Notes under the pieces: model-generated
The model's database searches: none
Seen by the model: only the letters and a program-made list of their open reading frames with translations
What the model was told of the DNA's origin: nothing
Made by a program: the position numbers and the translations under genes
Part shown: positions 9,087 to 17,783 of the stretch, piece after piece
How positions within the stretch are numbered: position 1 is the first letter of the stretch
How the letters are laid out: each line of letters begins with the position of its first letter
Assembly (NCBI GenBank): GCA_030645355.1
Contig: JAUSNJ010000173.1
Location: forward strand, 1-44,894
Direction: 5' to 3'
DNA: 44,894 bases
Source: Rhodoferax sp.
GTDB lineage: Bacteria; Pseudomonadota; Gammaproteobacteria; Burkholderiales; Burkholderiaceae_C

Positions 9087-10720
9087 CCAACTTGTCCCCC
9101 GTTCTTGGACCACGCCCGGCCGAACACCGGCACAAGGACGACCCAGCACGCATTCCCTTGGGCCACGAGCGACGTGTGCATATCTGCCTGCAGGAGCCGC
9201 TGCCCGCGCCCCCACGCGCCCGCGAGCCCCTGCCCGACCCCAGTGACTGGACCTTTGAGCTGATCGAGCGTTACCACGACGTGATCCGCGACACGGCCGC
9301 GCGCTTCGGGCTGGACACCTACCCCAACCAGTTGGAGATCATTACCGCCGAGCAGATGATGGACGCCTACGCCAGTGTGGGCATGCCTATCAATTACCGG
9401 CACTGGAGCTATGGCAAGGAGTTCATTGCCACCGACAAGCGTTACCGCCGCGGCCACATGGGGCTGGCGTATGAAATCGTCATCAACTCCGACCCCTGCA
9501 TCAGCTACCTGATGGAGGAGAACACCACCGCCATGCAAGCCCTGGTGATAGCCCACGCAGCCTACGGGCACAACAGTTTTTTCAAGGGTAACTACTTGTT
9601 TCGCATGTGGACGGACGCGTCTTCCATCATCGACTACCTGGTGTTTGCCCGCCGCTATGTCAGCGAATGTGAAGAACGCCATGGGTTGGAGGCCGTAGAG
9701 ACCTTTCTGGACTCCTGCCACGCGTTGGCCAATTACGGTGTGGACCGCTACCGCCGCCCCAGCAAGAAGAGCCTGGCGCAGGAAATGACCGAACGGCGCG
9801 CGCGTGAAGCTTATGCACAACAACAGGTCAACGACCTGTGGCGCACCCTGCCCAAGGATTTGGCCAAGGCCGATGAGGCGCCCGAGGCACTGCGGTTTCC
9901 ACCGGAGCCCCAGGAGAACCTGCTGTATTTCATCGAAAAGAATGCACCCCTGCTGGAGCCCTGGCAGCGAGAAATTGTGCGGCTGGTGCGCAAGATTGCG
10001 CAGTACTTTTACCCGCAGCGCCAAAGCCAGGTCATGAACGAGGGTTGGGCCACGTTCTGGCACCACAAGATACTGAACACCATGTACGACGATGGCCATT
10101 TGAGCAACGGCGTGATGCTGGAGTGGCTCAGCTCCCACACCAACGTCATCTACCAGCCGCCGGTAGGCCACCGCGCCTACAGCGGCATCAACCCATATGC
10201 GCTGGGGTTTGCCATGTACACCGACATCAAGCGCATCTGCGAGGCACCCACGGCGGAAGACCGCATCTGGTTTCCTGACATGGCCGGCGCGCCGTGGTTG
10301 CCCACGCTGGACCACGCCATGCGCAACTACAAGGACGAAAGCTTCATCGGCCAGTTCTTGAGCCCCAAACTGATGCGCGACTTCAGGCTGTTTGCCATCC
10401 ATGACGACGAGAAGATGTCGGACCTGCAGGTGGCGGCCATCCACGATGAAGCTGGCTACCGCGAGCTGCGCCAGTCCCTGTCACTGCAGTACGACCTGGG
10501 GACGCGCGAGCCCAATATCCAGGCCTGGAACGTGAACCTGCGGGGCGACCGCACGCTGACCCTGCGCCACACCCAGTACCAGGACCGTCCGTTGGGCGAC
10601 AGCACGCAGGAGGTACTCAAGCACACGGCCCGCTTGTGGGGTTTTGGTGTGCGCCTGGAGAGCGTCAATAGCGCTGGCGCCGTGACCAAGGAGTGGAGCC
10701 TGCCGGCTCCCAGCTATTGA
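9083..10720 (+). CDS. SpoVR family protein (YcgB-like)
   Basis: A 545-residue SpoVR-family protein. B. subtilis SpoVR is needed for spore cortex formation and E. coli YcgB belongs to the RpoS stress regulon, but the molecular activity is unknown. Recognisable family segments are the WTFELIERYHDVI start of the conserved core (about residue 54), the histidine-rich AHAAYGHNSFFKGN block (about 155-168) and the conserved NEGWATFWHHKILNTMY block (about 315-330). The ATG at 9083 overlaps the yeaH stop by four bases; the reading frame is open further upstream, but only this start gives coupling and the expected length. It ends 11 bases before the convergent dsbB. Confidence 0.93.
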   Translation: MTNLSPVLGPRPAEHRHKDDPARIPLGHERRVHICLQEPLPAPPRAREPLPDPSDWTFELIERYHDVIRDTAARFGLDTYPNQLEIITAEQMMDAYASVGMPINYRHWSYGKEFIATDKRYRRGHMGLAYEIVINSDPCISYLMEENTTAMQALVIAHAAYGHNSFFKGNYLFRMWTDASSIIDYLVFARRYVSECEERHGLEAVETFLDSCHALANYGVDRYRRPSKKSLAQEMTERRAREAYAQQQVNDLWRTLPKDLAKADEAPEALRFPPEPQENLLYFIEKNAPLLEPWQREIVRLVRKIAQYFYPQRQSQVMNEGWATFWHHKILNTMYDDGHLSNGVMLEWLSSHTNVIYQPPVGHRAYSGINPYALGFAMYTDIKRICEAPTAEDRIWFPDMAGAPWLPTLDHAMRNYKDESFIGQFLSPKLMRDFRLFAIHDDEKMSDLQVAAIHDEAGYRELRQSLSLQYDLGTREPNIQAWNVNLRGDRTLTLRHTQYQDRPLGDSTQEVLKHTARLWGFGVRLESVNSAGAVTKEWSLPAPSY

Positions 10721-10731
10721 AGTCCAGCCAC

Positions 10732-11244
10732 TCAGGCTTTGCGTGACTGGCGCCAGACCAGCAGCCCACCGACCAGGGCCATTCCGCAGAACCACAGGAA
10801 CGACCAGTTGGCGATGGAGCCGCCCAGAAAGGTCCAGTCCACCTTGGTGCAATCGCCGCTGCCCTTGAAGATCATGGGAATGGCGCGCTGCAGCGGGAAT
10901 GTCTCGATCATGCCGTAGAGGTCGCGCCCGCAGGCCACGACTTCGGGCGGGTACCACTGAAGCCAGGTCTGGCGCGCGGCCACGTAGGCGCCGGACACTG
11001 CCAACAATACCATCAGGCTGCTGCCAAACACATGAACGTTTTTTCGGCCACTAGCCCCCGTCAATGCTGCACACACCGCTACCAAAATGAGAGCATACCG
11101 CTGGACGATGCACATGGGGCAAGGGTCCAGACCAACCACCTGCTGCAGGTAGACGCCAAAGGCCAGCAGGCCCAGGCAGGCTGCGCACACTAGCGCCAAG
11201 ACGCGCCGGGGCGCGGTATCCAGTTCGGTCAATACGTAATTCAA
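10732..11244 (-). CDS. dsbB: disulfide bond formation protein DsbB
   Basis: A four-helix inner-membrane protein that reoxidises DsbA and passes electrons to quinone. With the start used here (170 residues) the first cysteine pair is C42-x-x-C45 (CPMC) and the second pair is C105 and C132, both in periplasmic loops. Four hydrophobic stretches are clear. The frame is open to a TTG at 11274, but AGGAAA at 11252-11257 fits the TTG at 11244 better and gives the short N-terminus usual in the family (…TAPRRVLAL). The segment after helix 2 (TGASGRKNVHVFG) is encoded by DNA resembling the dispersed 46-bp repeat. Confidence 0.92.
   Translation of the reverse strand: MNYVLTELDTAPRRVLALVCAACLGLLAFGVYLQQVVGLDPCPMCIVQRYALILVAVCAALTGASGRKNVHVFGSSLMVLLAVSGAYVAARQTWLQWYPPEVVACGRDLYGMIETFPLQRAIPMIFKGSGDCTKVDWTFLGGSIANWSFLWFCGMALVGGLLVWRQSRKA
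11040..11085 (-). repeat. possible partial copy of the dispersed repeat (in dsbB)
   Basis: Read on the minus strand it begins TTGGTAGC and continues into ACGGGGGCTAGTGGCC. It aligns at both ends with the other copies. The first half codes for a conserved DsbB helix, so only the second half may truly be repeat-derived. Confidence 0.4.
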
Positions 11245-11424
11245 AATCCGGTTTCCTGAAAAAAACGACGCCAAGGGTTGGCACTTTGCGTTGATTGGTG
11301 CGCATTCTTACCGCGAAGTTCCCCATTCAATCCTGTGGCTTTTGGATTCTGGCCTGGCAAACAGAATAAGATTCAGGCTACGGGTTCGTTATGAACCCCC
11401 TTTTCATTCCAAACGAGGTTTTCC

Positions 11425-11697
11425 ATGGCACGCACCGTTAACTGTATCAAGCTGGGCAAAGAAGCCGAAGGCATGGATTTCCCACCCTACCCCGGCGAGC
11501 TGGGCAAACGCATCTGGGAAAGTGTCAGCAAGGAAGCCTGGGCCGCCTGGCTCAAGCACCAAACCATGCTGGTCAACGAGAACCGCCTGAATTTGGCCGA
11601 TGCCCGCGCCCGCCAGTACCTGGCACGCCAAATGGAAAACCACTTTTTTGGCTCCGGTGCCGACGCCGCGCAAGGCTACGTTCCACCGTCCGCCTGA
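11425..11697 (+). CDS. Fe(2+)-trafficking protein YggX
   Basis: A 90-residue cytosolic protein matching the YggX family over its full length: the N-terminal [16 protein letters not shown] with its conserved cysteine (C7), then [16 protein letters not shown] and [18 protein letters not shown]. Family members protect Fe-S clusters and take part in iron handling under oxidative stress. It has its own start 150 bases from the divergent dsbB. The intervening region holds TTGGAT (11342-11347) and AATAAG (11365-11370) at 17-base spacing, a weak promoter candidate. ACGAGG (11412-11417) is the ribosome binding site. mnmC follows after 23 bases. Confidence 0.94.
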   Translation: MARTVNCIKLGKEAEGMDFPPYPGELGKRIWESVSKEAWAAWLKHQTMLVNENRLNLADARARQYLARQMENHFFGSGADAAQGYVPPSA

Positions 11698-11720
11698 GCG
11701 CGGCAACCCATCCCTCGGCG

Positions 11721-13442
11721 GTGCCAACGCCAGACCTTGACCTTGCGTGCGTGGACCTGCCGGATGCATGGGCAGGCCGTGACGCCTGGACCGTGCTGGA
11801 CACCCACTTTCAGGACGGCCAGCGTTTTTTGAACCTCTGCCGCACCTGGCAGCGCGATGTCCGGCGCCCTCGCCTGCTGCACTACGTGGGCATTGCTAGC
11901 GTGGTGCCGCAAGTCGACGTGCACGACAGCGCGCCTGACGACGAGCGGCGCAGTCTTGCCCGGGAACTGGCCGACCAGTTGCGGGATCGCGAGGCCGGCT
12001 TTCACCGCATTCTTCTGAACCATGCGCAGGTCTCGCTGACGCTGTGCATTGGCGACGCACAGGTGATGCTCGGCGAACAGGCCTTTCAGGCCGATACCCT
12101 GCTGTGTGCTGCGCCTGCCGACAAATGGGCGGTTCAATTGCTGGCACGCCGCTGCAAACGGGGAGCGCGGTTCTGGATGGATACCATGCCACCTCGCGGA
12201 ACCACCGCCGCAACCGATACGCAACTGCCAGGCCTGCTGCAGGCAACCGGGTTTGAACTGGATAGCGCGGTAAGGCCTGCGAACGCTCTCTGTGGCACCT
12301 TTAACCCGCGCTGGAACATTCCGACCGGACGGACACCGTCACACCATGTTGCACACAGCCCGGGCCGCTGCGCAGTGATTGGAGCCGGCATAGCAGGTAC
12401 CAGCGTGGCCCACGCGCTGGCAATGCGCGGCTGGCAGGTCACGGTCTTTGACCAGGAGGCGCGCCCGGCCGGTGGTGCATCCGGCTTGCCTGCGGGGTTG
12501 GCCGTTCCGCATGTGTCCGCCGATGACAATCCACGATCGCGCCTATCCCGCAACGGCACACGCCTGCTCTTGCAGCACGCTGACCGCCTGTTGGTGCGCG
12601 GCCAGGACTGGGAGCCCAGCGGTGTGCTGGAAAAACGCGCCGATGGCAACGCACTGTGGCACCCCCTGGCCTGCTGGATCAAACCGGCTGAACTGGTACA
12701 GGCCTGGCTGGCTTCAACTGGAATTGCCTTTGTCGGGAACACACAGATCGCCGCACTCCAACGAACCGACGAACTGTGGACGCTGCACGATTTGCAAGGG
12801 CAGGACGTGGGCCGCTATGCGCTGGTAGTGCTGGCCAATGCCATGGGTTGCGCGGCATTGCTCAACGGATCGGGGCCTGGTGTTCAACTGAAACCAGACC
12901 TGCAGGACAAGCTCAAGGCCCTGCAAGCCGTCCACGGCACGTTGAGCCACGGCACCTATGCTGAGGCGTTGGAGGGCTTGCCGCAAACGCCTGTCAACGG
13001 CAATGGTTGCTTCATTCCACACGTGCCCAGCGCCCGTGGTGTGCAATGGTTTGCCGGCTCCACCTTCGAGCCAGACGCCATGGCAGCATCCGACCTGAGG
13101 ACCCAACACACGGCCAACATGGAACGGCTCAGCCAGTTGCTGCCACTGCAGGGGTTTAACTTGGGCGAGACACTGGACCGCGGACCGGTTGCGCAATGGT
13201 CGGCCACCCGCTGCGTGACCCATGACCGCCTGCCACTGGTGGGGCCTGTGGAAACCGCGTCGGGTTCCGGGCTGTGGCTGTGCGTCGGCATGGGTGCGCG
13301 CGGCTTGAGTTTTTCGGCACTGTGTGCCGAATTGCTGGTGGCACGCCTGGGGGCTGAACCGTTGCCGATGGAATTCAGTCTCTCCGGCGGCCTGGACGTG
13401 AACCGGCTACGCCGCCTCAGACCATTTGCAGCAGACCCATGA
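11721..13442 (+). CDS. mnmC: MnmC-type tRNA modification protein, methyltransferase half degenerate
   Basis: A 573-residue protein (E. coli MnmC has about 668). The C-terminal half is a clear FAD-dependent DAO-type oxidoreductase with the dinucleotide motif GAGIAG at 221-226 and a C-terminal GARGLSFSALCAELL segment. In MnmC this part removes the carboxymethyl group from cmnm5s2U34 of tRNA. The N-terminal half aligns with the MnmC methyltransferase domain in outline (LHYV, LTLCIGDA, NPRW), but the SAM loop (GFGTGLNF in active enzymes) is THFQDGQRF here, and the DGFAP catalytic segment is replaced by CAAPADK. I infer it keeps oxidoreductase activity and has lost methylation. The start is GTG. 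The last 26 bases overlap the convergent gene on the minus strand. Confidence 0.85.
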   Translation: MPTPDLDLACVDLPDAWAGRDAWTVLDTHFQDGQRFLNLCRTWQRDVRRPRLLHYVGIASVVPQVDVHDSAPDDERRSLARELADQLRDREAGFHRILLNHAQVSLTLCIGDAQVMLGEQAFQADTLLCAAPADKWAVQLLARRCKRGARFWMDTMPPRGTTAATDTQLPGLLQATGFELDSAVRPANALCGTFNPRWNIPTGRTPSHHVAHSPGRCAVIGAGIAGTSVAHALAMRGWQVTVFDQEARPAGGASGLPAGLAVPHVSADDNPRSRLSRNGTRLLLQHADRLLVRGQDWEPSGVLEKRADGNALWHPLACWIKPAELVQAWLASTGIAFVGNTQIAALQRTDELWTLHDLQGQDVGRYALVVLANAMGCAALLNGSGPGVQLKPDLQDKLKALQAVHGTLSHGTYAEALEGLPQTPVNGNGCFIPHVPSARGVQWFAGSTFEPDAMAASDLRTQHTANMERLSQLLPLQGFNLGETLDRGPVAQWSATRCVTHDRLPLVGPVETASGSGLWLCVGMGARGLSFSALCAELLVARLGAEPLPMEFSLSGGLDVNRLRRLRPFAADP

Positions 13443-14154
13443 CCTGCGGCGGGTTGAACGGAATTTCCAGCAGACCGACACAACCGGCCTGCTCGGCGCG
13501 CTCCATTACCGGCCAGGACGGGTTTGCGGTGGTGACGATCACGGCTTGCGGTGGTGCCAGCATGGCCTTGAACATCTGCACCAGCGCCCACGCGTCGGCG
13601 TCACCAAGCTCAAGGCTGACGATGACCACGTCATAGTGGCGGCGTGCAACGCAGGCACTGGCCTCGTCGGCGGTGAGGGCTTCGTCCACATCGGCCAGAC
13701 CCGCCAACGACAGGCGGGCCCGAAGGTACATGCCTTGTTCGTGCGTGAGCCCGACCAACAGCGTGACACGCACTCCAGGTGGCACGGCCTGTTCGCCCAG
13801 CGTGTCCAATCCGGTTGCAACGTCGACATGGCCTTGGGATGCAAACAGTCCATCCAGGGCCTGCACCATCGCATTCCAGTCGACTGGGCGTTGAAAGGAA
13901 CGCCATGCCCTGGCATGCGTATGGGCGCCGACACAAATGATTTTCAGGTTGGGGTTGAACGTGGGTGACGCTAACTCAACCCCTGCCTCATGGCAGTCCA
14001 TATCAATCAGCGCGACGTTGGGCGGCGCAGGGGCGTCCTGACTCCACAGGCAATAGGCTGGCGTCTGGCGCACGGACAGGCGAAACAGTGTGTTCAGTGA
14101 GTGCCGCTCAATCGCACTGAAACCAACGACCTTGACCCAAATACTGGATGACAT
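13417..14154 (-). CDS. two-receiver-like protein (pseudo-response regulator)
   Basis: A 245-residue protein that appears to hold two CheY-like folds and no output domain. The first (about residues 1-105) has a hydrophobic strand ending in IDMD, a possible phosphoacceptor. The second (about 128-245) has the strand YDVVIVSLEL, where the usual phosphorylated Asp is Ser/Leu, so it is probably not phosphorylated. ATG 14154 is preferred over the GTG at 14172, which lies in the 3' end of the upstream permease gene. It overlaps the mnmC 3' end by 26 bases tail to tail. It could share a transcript with the ABC operon upstream, but nothing links the functions. Family assignment is by fold pattern only. 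Confidence 0.6.
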   Translation of the reverse strand: MSSSIWVKVVGFSAIERHSLNTLFRLSVRQTPAYCLWSQDAPAPPNVALIDMDCHEAGVELASPTFNPNLKIICVGAHTHARAWRSFQRPVDWNAMVQALDGLFASQGHVDVATGLDTLGEQAVPPGVRVTLLVGLTHEQGMYLRARLSLAGLADVDEALTADEASACVARRHYDVVIVSLELGDADAWALVQMFKAMLAPPQAVIVTTANPSWPVMERAEQAGCVGLLEIPFNPPQVMGLLQMV

Positions 14155-14171
14155 GCCGCTAGTTTCCCACA

Positions 14172-15140
14172 CTAGCGATCTTTGCTATAGGGCCGCCCCA
14201 GAGCCTGCGGCGCAACGGCCTTGCCGATAAACCCCGCTAGCAACACAACCGTCAACACGTAGGGCAAGGCCTGAATGGCCTGCACCGGCACCTCGCCAAT
14301 CCCCGCAAATTGCACGCCCTGCATGCGGATGGCCGCCGCGTCCAGAAAGCCAAACAACAGGCAGGCCCACAACGCACCTACCGGATACCAGCGACCAAAT
14401 ATCAGTGCGGCCAAGGCCATGAAGCCCCGTCCCGCCGTCATGTTGGGGGAGAAACTGGCACTTTGCGCCAGCACCAGGTAGCTGCCGGCCAAGCCGCACA
14501 AAAGACCGTTCAGGGTCAGCGCGGTGTAGCGCAGGCGCGTGACCGAGACACCTGCGGCATCCACCATTTGGGGATTTTCACCAACGGCACGCAGACGCAG
14601 GCCAAAGCGGGTTTTAAACAGCAGCCACCATGAGAGCGGCACCAGCAACAGTGCCAAATAGACCATGCTGTTGTGGCTCAGCAATCCCTCGCCCAGCACA
14701 CTACCGACCCAGGGAATACCGGCCAGCGCCGCCGCGGCCTGCGGAAACAGCGGCTGAATGCGTACTGCAGTGGTAACGGGGGGCGTCTGCCCGCCCTGGG
14801 AAAACCAGGCAATGCCCAGCACCACGGTCAATCCCGCGGCGATGATGTTGATGGCCACACCGGACACCACCTGATCGCCCGGGTGGCTGACGCAGGCCAG
14901 CCCGTGCATCCAGGACAGGGCCACGGCAACACCGATGGCCGCCAGCATGGCCAGCGTCGTAGACCCCGACACGGCGCCGGTTGCCCCCGCGGCAAAGGCG
15001 GCAAACAGCATCTTGCCTTCCAGACCGATATCGACCACGCCGGAACGCTCCGAGAACAGGCCTGCGAGCGCACAAAAAATCAACGGTGTTGCCAGGCGCA
15101 ACGTCGACGCCAGCATGGTCCCCAACAGGGCTTCATCCAT
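14172..15140 (-). CDS. BMP-type ABC transporter permease, second subunit (NupQ/YufQ-like)
   Basis: A 322-residue polytopic membrane protein of the branched-chain/ribose-type permease family. The family-typical FSERSGVVDIGLEGKMLFAA segment is near the N-terminus and RLRAVGENPQMVDAAGVSV is in the cytoplasmic coupling region. It would form the channel of a nucleoside importer with the adjacent permease. The frame is open to 15329, but the ATG at 15140, preceded by AGGAG, is the true start; it overlaps the upstream permease stop by 8 bases (ATGGATGA). It is the last gene of a four-gene minus-strand operon (BMP protein, ATPase, permease, permease). Confidence 0.92.
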   Translation of the reverse strand: MDEALLGTMLASTLRLATPLIFCALAGLFSERSGVVDIGLEGKMLFAAFAAGATGAVSGSTTLAMLAAIGVAVALSWMHGLACVSHPGDQVVSGVAINIIAAGLTVVLGIAWFSQGGQTPPVTTAVRIQPLFPQAAAALAGIPWVGSVLGEGLLSHNSMVYLALLLVPLSWWLLFKTRFGLRLRAVGENPQMVDAAGVSVTRLRYTALTLNGLLCGLAGSYLVLAQSASFSPNMTAGRGFMALAALIFGRWYPVGALWACLLFGFLDAAAIRMQGVQFAGIGEVPVQAIQALPYVLTVVLLAGFIGKAVAPQALGRPYSKDR

Positions 15141-16242
15141 GGGCAGCTCCTGATCTCGGGGCCAGAACCCAGGCCAGCATGGGCGCAATGACATAGACCA
15201 TGGCACCGGAAAACAGCACGATGAACCCCTGCAGCATGACCACCATGTCGCGGCTGAAATCCCGCACTTCAAAGGCCACCTCGGCCCCACCCTGGAACAG
15301 CGCCCCGAACAACACACTGGCCAGCACAATGCCCACCGGGTGGTTGCGTCCCATCAGCGCCACGGCAATGCCGGTAAAACCGGCACCGCTGACAAACTCC
15401 AGCAACAATTTGCCGTGCACACCGGCAATCTCGTTCATGCCAACCATGCCCGCCAAGCCACCGGATACCGCCATCGCCAGCATCACCTGGCGGCGTGTGC
15501 GGATGCCCGCGTATTCGGCCGCACTGGCGCTGGACCCCACGGCTCGCACGTGGTAGCCGGCACGCGTGCGCCACAGAAACAGGTACACACCGGCCGCAGC
15601 AAGCCCGGCCAGCACCACGCTGAGGTTCAGCGGTGAAGCCGGCCACTCCAGACCCAACCAGGCCAGGGCCTCGTGCATGCCCGGCAGTTTGGCCGAATCG
15701 GCAAATGCCACGCTCTCGACCGACATCGAACCCACTGGGCGTAGATGGTTGACCAGCAAGTACACCAGCAGGCTGCTGGCGATGAAATTGAACATGATGG
15801 TCGTAATCACCACATGGCTGCCCCGATAGGCCTGCAAATAGGCGGGCACAGCCGCCCACGCCATGCCAAACAGGGCACCGGCCACCAGCATCAGAGGCAG
15901 CATGACCCACGTTGGCAGAAAGGCCGAGAACCACAGTGCCACCAGGCCAGTCCCCAGACCGCCCAGGATGGCCTGGCCTTCGCCCCCGATGTTGAACAGC
16001 CCGCCGTGGAACGCCACAGCCACGGCCAGGCCGGTAAACACAAACGTCGTGGCGTAGTACAGGGTGTAACTAAAGCCCCGCGCCGTGCCAAACGCGCCGT
16101 GCACCAGCACTGCAATCACCTCCGCCGGGTTTTGCCCCACGAGGGCCACCACGCCGGCCGCAGCCAGCAACGCAACGCCCAGGCACACCGCCGGCAACAG
16201 CACCAGATCGGCCCAGCGCGGCAGGGGATGGCTGGTACTCAT
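15133..16242 (-). CDS. BMP-type ABC transporter permease, first subunit (NupP/YufP-like)
   Basis: A 369-residue inner-membrane permease with many hydrophobic helices. The conserved FHGGLFNIGGEGQAILGGLG segment near residue 80 and the YHVRAVGSSASAAEYAGI coupling segment are typical of nucleoside/purine BMP-family systems. Pairs with the downstream permease. ATG at 16242 overlaps the ATPase stop (ATGA, 16239-16242), showing translational coupling. The substrate is not proven from sequence; the nucleoside call rests on family and on the divergent nucleoside hydrolase and ribokinase genes. Confidence 0.92.
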   Translation of the reverse strand: MSTSHPLPRWADLVLLPAVCLGVALLAAAGVVALVGQNPAEVIAVLVHGAFGTARGFSYTLYYATTFVFTGLAVAVAFHGGLFNIGGEGQAILGGLGTGLVALWFSAFLPTWVMLPLMLVAGALFGMAWAAVPAYLQAYRGSHVVITTIMFNFIASSLLVYLLVNHLRPVGSMSVESVAFADSAKLPGMHEALAWLGLEWPASPLNLSVVLAGLAAAGVYLFLWRTRAGYHVRAVGSSASAAEYAGIRTRRQVMLAMAVSGGLAGMVGMNEIAGVHGKLLLEFVSGAGFTGIAVALMGRNHPVGIVLASVLFGALFQGGAEVAFEVRDFSRDMVVMLQGFIVLFSGAMVYVIAPMLAWVLAPRSGAAHG

Positions 16243-17783
16243 GCCGCGTCTCCCACCATCAGCAAGCCAATGCTGGCTTCAGTGCATTTTTCAATCGGCA
16301 GTTCGCCCGTCACACGCCCTTGGTTCATCACTATCACCCGGTTCGAAAGCGCCAATATTTCATCCAGCTCGCTGGACACCACCAACACCGCACAGCCCGC
16401 ATCCCGCATGGCGCGCAACTGGGCGTAAATAAATTCGATGGCGCCAATGTCCACACCGCGGGTGGGCTGCCCCACCAGCAATACCTTGGGCCGCTGACCC
16501 AGCTCACGGGCCAGCACCAGCTTCTGCTGGTTGCCGCCGGAAAAGCTGCGGCTCAACAGTTCAGGATCGCGCGGGCGCACGTCAAAGCGCTCCATCATGT
16601 TGGCCGTGGCCTGCCGCATCGCGCCGTGGTTCATCCAGCCACCCTGGGCATATTCGGCCAGGCCGTCATAGCCCAGCACCGCTGATTCCCAGGCCACAAA
16701 GTCCATCACCATCGCCCGGGCGTGGCGGTCTTCAGGCACATGGGCCAGCCCGAGGGCGCGTGCCTTCAGCGGGTCCAATGGGTTGGATGCGTCAAAGGTA
16801 TCCTCACCCATCTGCAGCCGCCCGCTGGTGGGCCGCAGCAAACCCGAGAGCACATCGAGCAATTCGCTTTGGCCGTTGCCGGAGACGCCCGCCACACCCA
16901 CAATCTCGCCACTGCGCAACGTCAGGTTGAGGCCGCTCAGCCGCACCACGTTCAGCGCATCGCGCACCGTAATGTCGGTTGCTTGCAACAGGATATCGGT
17001 GGGAGCCAGCGTGATCTCGTCCACCCTCCCCATGTGAACCTTGCGGCCCACCATGGCCTCTGCCAGACCCTCCACCGACGCCTGGGCAATGGGCAACTCG
17101 TGCACCACGCGGCCCGCGCGCATCACCGTGACATGGTCACACAGGCGCATGACCTCCTTGAGCTTGTGCGTGATGAGCACAATGGTCGTGCCCTGCTGGC
17201 GCAGCAGTCGCAAGACGTCAAACAGCTGCTCGGTCTCCTGCGGGGTCAGCACCGCAGTCGGCTCGTCCAGAATCAAAATCCTGGCACCCCGGTACAGCGC
17301 CTTGAGAATCTCCAGCCGTTGGCGGTCACCCACGGGCAGATCGCATACCAGTACATCCAGCGCCACGTGCAAGCCGGTGGACTCCATCAGCGCCTGCAGT
17401 TTGCCGCGCACCTGGGCATCGGCACGCCGCAGCAGCCAGTGCGGCTCCGCGCCCAGCATCACGTTCTCCAGCGCCGTCAGCGTGTCCACCAGCATGAAGT
17501 GCTGGTGCACCATCCCAATGCCCAACGCAATCGCGTCGTCGGCATTGCGAATCGTGGCGGGCTGGCCCAATACTTCAATGCTTCCGCTGTCGGCCTGGTA
17601 AAAGCCATAGAGCACCGACATCAGGGTACTTTTGCCCGCACCGTTTTCCCCCACCAGACCGTGCACTGTGCCCGTTTGCACGGCCAGATTCACATCGGCA
17701 TTGGCGGCTACCGCCCCAAACCGCTTATGAATACCGGTCATGCGCACCGCAAGGGCCGCATGCGCGGCTGTGCCACCTGCCAT
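16239..17783 (-). CDS. nucleoside/sugar-type ABC transporter ATP-binding protein
   Basis: A 514-residue protein with two ABC ATPase domains in tandem, as in NupO/YufO and RbsA-like proteins. The first domain has Walker A GENGAGKST (about residues 46-54) and a Walker B ending LILDEPTA. The second has a degenerate nucleotide-binding loop GVSGNGQSE, the signature SFSGGNQQK and a degenerate Walker B ending LLVGQPTRGVD. One consensus and one degenerate P-loop is usual in this family. It drives import through the two permeases encoded downstream. Start ATG at 17783 shares one base with the BMP gene stop (TGATG). Confidence 0.95.
   Translation of the reverse strand: MAGGTAAHAALAVRMTGIHKRFGAVAANADVNLAVQTGTVHGLVGENGAGKSTLMSVLYGFYQADSGSIEVLGQPATIRNADDAIALGIGMVHQHFMLVDTLTALENVMLGAEPHWLLRRADAQVRGKLQALMESTGLHVALDVLVCDLPVGDRQRLEILKALYRGARILILDEPTAVLTPQETEQLFDVLRLLRQQGTTIVLITHKLKEVMRLCDHVTVMRAGRVVHELPIAQASVEGLAEAMVGRKVHMGRVDEITLAPTDILLQATDITVRDALNVVRLSGLNLTLRSGEIVGVAGVSGNGQSELLDVLSGLLRPTSGRLQMGEDTFDASNPLDPLKARALGLAHVPEDRHARAMVMDFVAWESAVLGYDGLAEYAQGGWMNHGAMRQATANMMERFDVRPRDPELLSRSFSGGNQQKLVLARELGQRPKVLLVGQPTRGVDIGAIEFIYAQLRAMRDAGCAVLVVSSELDEILALSNRVIVMNQGRVTGELPIEKCTEASIGLLMVGDAA

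Noticed and set aside
7932..9215. Minus-strand open frame (427 codons) across yeaH
   Set aside because: Antisense to a clear DUF444 gene; composition is that of a third-position GC artefact.
9038..10444. Long minus-strand open frame (468 codons) across spoVR
   Set aside because: It is a shadow of a well-supported family gene in GC-rich DNA and shows no family features or ribosome site.
14158..14176. GCTAGT…ACTAGC inverted repeat between the permease stop and the receiver-like gene
   Set aside because: Only 6 bp with a 7-base loop and no U-run; too weak to call a terminator.
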